Shown here in pieces: positions 59,698-64,000 of a stretch of DNA of 64,000 bases (the stretch's first letter is position 1; each line of letters starts with the position of its first letter). The notes beneath the pieces were generated by a model, which was not told the DNA's origin, ran no database searches, and saw only the letters and a list, made by a program, of their open reading frames with translations. The position numbers and the translations under genes were made by a program. The stretch comes from Seriola aureovittata (Eukaryota > Chordata > Actinopteri > Carangiformes > Carangidae), in contig NC_079386.1 in the NCBI RefSeq assembly GCF_021018895.1, forward strand, positions 11,160,835 to 11,224,834. Reading direction: 5' to 3'.

Positions 59698-60756
59698 CGT
59701 AACCTGGAGCTTGCTTTACTTTTATCCTAACTACTGAGAATAGATATAAAAGTGGAAAAATGGCAAATTTCTGTTAAAAAACAATTTGTGCAACGTTATT
59801 ATGTACACAAGTGAATTTCAGGCTCAGAGAATGAGTAAAGAAACACATGAAAAATGTCAGAGATAAAAGGATTTTATGAATTTTACGAAAATATTAGTTC
59901 AATTTTTTTTTTTACAGTGGTTCTATAAATGTTAACTATCAACTATGTTTGCAATTTGCATGTTTGTCAGTTTAAAACTATTTTTATTTCGTAAATTAAT
60001 TAATGTTATTTTCAAATTTCATTATGATACAAAAATGTTGTATTGGCCTCATTTGTAGTAAAACCTGTCATTTATATAACAAGATCTCTAATAGTTTTTA
60101 TTTAAAAAAGGAAAAAAATCACTGAATTAGCTTTGTTTACGTGTGTGTAGTAAATGTGAGGTAGAATATTTACCCTTATTGTATATTTTGTTATGTCAAG
60201 TTTCCCTTGTTTGTGTGTGTTACGTAAATTAATCTAATAATAAATATAATTCAGAAAATACTGGAAAAAATGCTGCATGGCCTTTTAGTCAGAGTTTAGT
60301 CAAACTTTAATTTTCAAAAGTTTCTTTAGTAGAAAATATTAAAATTCTCATAACTAATATTTCACATAGCACCAGTTTTGTTTTTGGTGGGTATATTTAG
60401 ATATTTCATCTGCTGTAGACGTTAGTGCTCCGTCATCAATTTGACCTCTACCCTCCAAAAACACACAAACCCAACAGTTACATGAGGAAATGTGTGTTTC
60501 TTCACATTTTTAGATCAGCATTTGAACATCACATAACAGGAGTGTGTGTGTGTGTGTGTGTGTTCGTGTGTGTTGAGAGTTTCTCTGTATAAAGTCACTT
60601 CTGTTTTTCCTGAAACCTTCAGAAAAAAATTTAGAAAAAGCACTTTCTTCTCCTTTTTTATAGTAGCTCTCTTGTTGCAAAATGTCCAGAAAGGTGGAGG
60701 ATGAAGGTGAAAATCTCAGTCATCCTGTCTTTGTTGTTTCTCCTTGTTATTTTTTT
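58353..60756. other. spacer and probable netrin 3' untranslated region
   Basis: No supported coding sequence. Short (CA)n/(GT)n tracts at about 59021-59040, 59199-59218, 59668-59698 and 60541-60561. The part just below 60757 is the 3' UTR of the minus-strand netrin gene. Its stop codon overlaps an AATAAA on the minus strand (plus 60756-60761), too close to serve that stop, so a lower signal is probably used. Confidence 0.45.
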
Positions 60757-62676
60757 TTATTCAGGACCTTGAGTGGAACACACCAGAGCAGGTGTAGTGG
60801 GTGAGGGGGTCGCCACTGTGGATTTAACCTCTGTGTGAGGGTGTGTGTGCGGCACTGCTAAGGTTTGAGTCTCGTCCACTTCTACAGAGTGCGTGTTCAC
60901 GCTGTCAGAGTCTTTCTCAGTCAGCAGGTGAGGGGGGACGTACCCAGACTGGGGTTTTGAGTGCTCCCTGTGGTGGCTGTTGGGGGATTTTGGAGGGCAG
61001 CGGCCCCTCTTGTCCTGCCCCCGGAAGCCCCTGAGTTTGGGGCTCCAGTGTTCCCGCCACTGGAGGGCCAGAGTAGAGCGGTCCGCCACCAGGCGACTCT
61101 CCTCTGGGCCCCAGCCTCGCTCTCCTTCCTCTGCGCCAATCAGGAGGTATGTCCGACCCACGTGGAGGGCGGGGCAGCCGCAGCCGAGGTCACGGTCGGG
61201 GACCCAGAGGGATTGGGGGCCCCTGCGAACGCGAGAGGTGGACCCTGTGCGGAAGACGGTTTGGACTGAGATGGAGAACTGCCACCAGGGACCTGAACGC
61301 TCCATCCCTCTCACCTGCACCTTCAGCACTGAGAAACACAGAGGTGCAAAATATACATTATTATTATTAATAATAATTAATATTTTGATTAAATATTAAT
61401 AAACTATTATTATTGTTGTGGTTATTGTTATCATTAAATCCTAAATTATGATTTTTATGACAAGTTAATAAAAATAGAAAATAAAAATAGATAAGAAAAC
61501 ATGACACCAACCGTAGTCCTTGAGACAATAGGTCTCCAAGTTCATCCTGACTTTAACCTGAGAAGGCTGGCAATATGAAACACACTCCTCCGCTAGGAGA
61601 GAGAGTGAAGAGAGAGGGAGGGAGGGAGAATGCATCAAATGAGAGGGTATCATTTCACAGCAAGTATATCAGCACATGTCTTTTCCCCTAATTACAATAT
61701 GGCTGCTTCTATTTGTCATCACAGTATCCTGTGACTAACAGATGACCCGCGAGTGCAGCAGGTGGGACATTCCTCGAGCTGCCACTAGGAGGAGGTGCTC
61801 AGCTACAGCCCGAGGAACAGCGGCTCCCGAAACTGTTTCAATTCAAGGTCCCCTCTGTTTAAAAAAATGTGGCCCATGGCAAGACTTCAGAGAGGATTTT
61901 TGTTTTGATATATGATTCCAAGTAAGTGCAATAAATCTCTGTGTTATACATGAGGTGACAGCAACAGGGTTAAACGGATATGTCTGGAGAGCGAAAAAAC
62001 TTTATCACACTAAAACAGAAAGAGAGTAATTCATGGCAAGATATGCTGAAATAAATTTAAATAGAAAGATTATATCAGTCACAGTCAAGCTGCGACCTGT
62101 TACATCTCTAGAGGTGTGTGTTCTCTTTCAGTTTTCATTACAACAAAATCTTTATTCACTTCGATTGAAAGTTGCTCTGAATATTTAAATTTTTGGAATC
62201 TCACACACTCCTCATTTGATTTAATAATAATGTATATTTTATAAGTTGAACTAAGAGAGAAATAAACAGCCAGAATAAAAAGCATATGAGAAACATGGTT
62301 AACATTCAAGGCTGGCGATATAGATGGATTTGTCTGTTATATTGGCAATTTAAATGATCTAGAAATGTATACATGCAATAAGCAGTCATGAATTTCTGTT
62401 TTTGTTTAATTCATTGAAACATGTCTCAAAAAAAATCAAGGCACTTTCTCACACTGGTGCAAAACTTCTGTAAATCCAATATTGCCATAAAACAGCCCAA
62501 CTGATGAAATACAACTAGAGATACTCACGAGACCAGGTCGTTTCTAAGGTGACCGTGAAATATTAAATGTAGCCTACCTATTGAAAAGATTTAAAAACTT
62601 AAAGAAGGCGGTTGAATCTACTCACCGATGCTGTATTGAGGTTGGTACACTGGGGTCGGAGCGATCTCTTGAATTC
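60757..62676 (-). CDS. netrin, C-terminal exons (NTR/C345C domain)
   Basis: Secreted laminin-related guidance cue. Three last exons on the minus strand: 62676-62626, 61592-61512 and 61328-60757, phases 1-1 and consistent. The first is the linker after the EGF repeats (IQEIAPTPVYQPQYSI). The next opens the NTR domain (EECVSYCQ... LETYCLKDY). The last carries WWQFSISVQTVFRTG, RVRRGPQSLWVPDRDLGCGC, YLLIG and LALQWREHW, which match in order the netrin-1/-3 C-terminal domain. LWVPDRD and CGCP suggest the netrin-3 (fish ntn2) branch, from memory. After the last domain cysteine there is a tail of about 79 residues rich in Ser, Thr, His and Pro, where most netrins end within a few basic residues. Domain VI and the EGF exons lie beyond 64000. 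Confidence 0.9.
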
Positions 62677-64000
62677 CTGCAAACATAAACACAGTTTCAG
62701 ACAGGTGACAGGAGCAGATACACAGACGAGCGTCGGCCTTCTGTGGGGTTTGTGTGTTACGCTTGAATGCCTCTGAGTGCGTGAGGTATGTCTGTGCAGA
62801 AGATAAGCAAGTGTCAAACTGGCCGTTTGTGTGGTCCTTTTACGGGCTAGAAACACACTGCCTGACGCTGAAGATACAAACTTTACTTTTAGAAATTCAC
62901 TAAGGTCAAACCATCACTTCTTGTATGGTTTTGTCTCAAACATTAAACAGAGTCTAATAAAAATTTGCGTGCCTGTGTGTGTGTGTGTGTCCGTGAACTT
63001 GTGGATGGAAAATGAACAACCTGTTGGTCTGTACATACATTATCCAGGCCTCTTGTAAAAGTGTGTGTGTGTGACAGCGCAGCCATATATTACCAAGCTC
63101 ACGCTCTACCCCCCCACCCCCCGCCTTCATGTCCCGTCCTCTCTGACACAACTGGGCCAGTGACACCCTACACCCCCACCCAGCTTACTTGTCCCCCTAC
63201 TTTTAAAAGACAGGAAGTCGCTGTGTGTTTGTGGATGTGCAGACTGTATGTGAGAGGTCGTAATGAGCCGGTTGAGGGAACCTTTGTGAGCAGGACTGGG
63301 TATCGTTTGACATTTTTAGATACTGACGCAGTACGTTACCTGAGTTTCCCAGAACTAAACTTTTGATGTCTTACTCTGACGATGTTTTCATTTAACAAGA
63401 AGTCAAGCTCTCACATATTCGATATCTAAAAAAATCTCTCTGAAAAGTTATGATTCTAAATTCAGAAATATTATTAAAATTATGGACTTTGGATAATCAT
63501 CAGCGTGTTAAGAGAACATTCAGTTTCTACAAAGAAAATGTTTTCATTTAGCTTTCGTATCCGTTACAAGATGGTAGAGGTATTGACGATAACCGCGATA
63601 TAAAAAATGAAATACTAATACAGTGTTAATAATACACATATGATAATATTGTGATGGCAGATGTTTGGCCTTGTGAATCTTTTGCTTATTGGTTCATCTG
63701 GTCACCTTTTCACTATCCACTGAGTGATAGTTTTTTGTTTTTGTTTATTGTTTTTGTCGACCTACACTTTTGTACAGTTATGGTTACAGACTCTCTCTCC
63801 ATCTCCCTACAATCTTATGAGTCTAATTCATTTGCCAAAAAGAGACAAAACACACACAAAAAAAGAAAGTTAAAGATTTGACTTATCATTATTATTAACA
63901 TGATTATCATGAATTCTTTTGAAAACAATAATCGTGTAGTGAAAATCTGCCCAAATAACTAACTTCTTTTGTTTAAGAAAATAAACTTTATTTTGATTAT
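62677..64000 (-). other. netrin intron (partial)
   Basis: Sequence upstream (on minus) of the earliest visible netrin exon. No cysteine-rich EGF exon with matching splice sites was found on the minus strand. Contains a CCCC-rich patch at about 63105-63175 and AT-rich DNA to the edge. Confidence 0.5.

Overview
The window is vertebrate nuclear DNA, almost certainly from a teleost fish. The genes are split into many short exons with GT..AG introns and chordate-specific domain architectures. The spacers hold long (CA)n/(GT)n tracts, Tc1-type transposon relics and several dispersed repeats that I know as common in teleost genomes. No prokaryotic feature, CRISPR array or RNA gene was seen.

Layout from left to right. 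(1) 1-4666, plus: 3' two-thirds of a Dishevelled gene (dvl2-like), entering the window just before the PDZ domain. (2) 6314-6735: a decayed Tc1-like transposase fragment, minus orientation. (3) 7194-20668, plus: a complete acadvl gene (very-long-chain acyl-CoA dehydrogenase), 20 coding exons reconstructed to 658 aa, with a ZNF143-type promoter motif and a probable untranslated first exon. (4) 24473-26950, minus: a rhodopsin-like GPCR of the GPR148 / OR131-2-like kind. The large ORF ends in a strong splice donor whose phase matches an exon about 1.4 kb further on, so I propose a two-exon gene of 358 aa. (5) 29271-33206, plus: a small cysteine-rich PLAC8/cornifelin-family gene, three coding exons, 131 aa. 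(6) 38523-50276, plus: a BCR/ABR-type RhoGEF-PH-C2-RhoGAP gene, 22 coding exons, 830 aa, with a candidate alternative last exon at 52034-52151. (7) 51644-57122: two related AT-rich minisatellite arrays flanking a broken Ty3/gypsy-like retroelement. It retains a gag-like region and part of a reverse transcriptase, and its left part shows a puzzling spliced-looking duplicate. (8) 57397-60756: microsatellite-rich spacer. (9) 60757-62676, minus: the last three exons of a netrin gene (C-terminal NTR domain) with an unusually long C-terminal tail. Its upstream exons lie beyond the right edge.

The genes are independent eukaryotic loci, not an operon. Dvl2 and netrin act in Wnt and guidance signalling, the BCR/ABR-like protein in Rho/Rac control, and VLCAD in mitochondrial beta-oxidation. 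Dvl2 next to acadvl matches the human 17p13 neighbourhood, but here both genes are on the same strand. All exon borders were placed by hand from splice consensus, reading phase and family similarity from memory. No alignment or transcript data were available.
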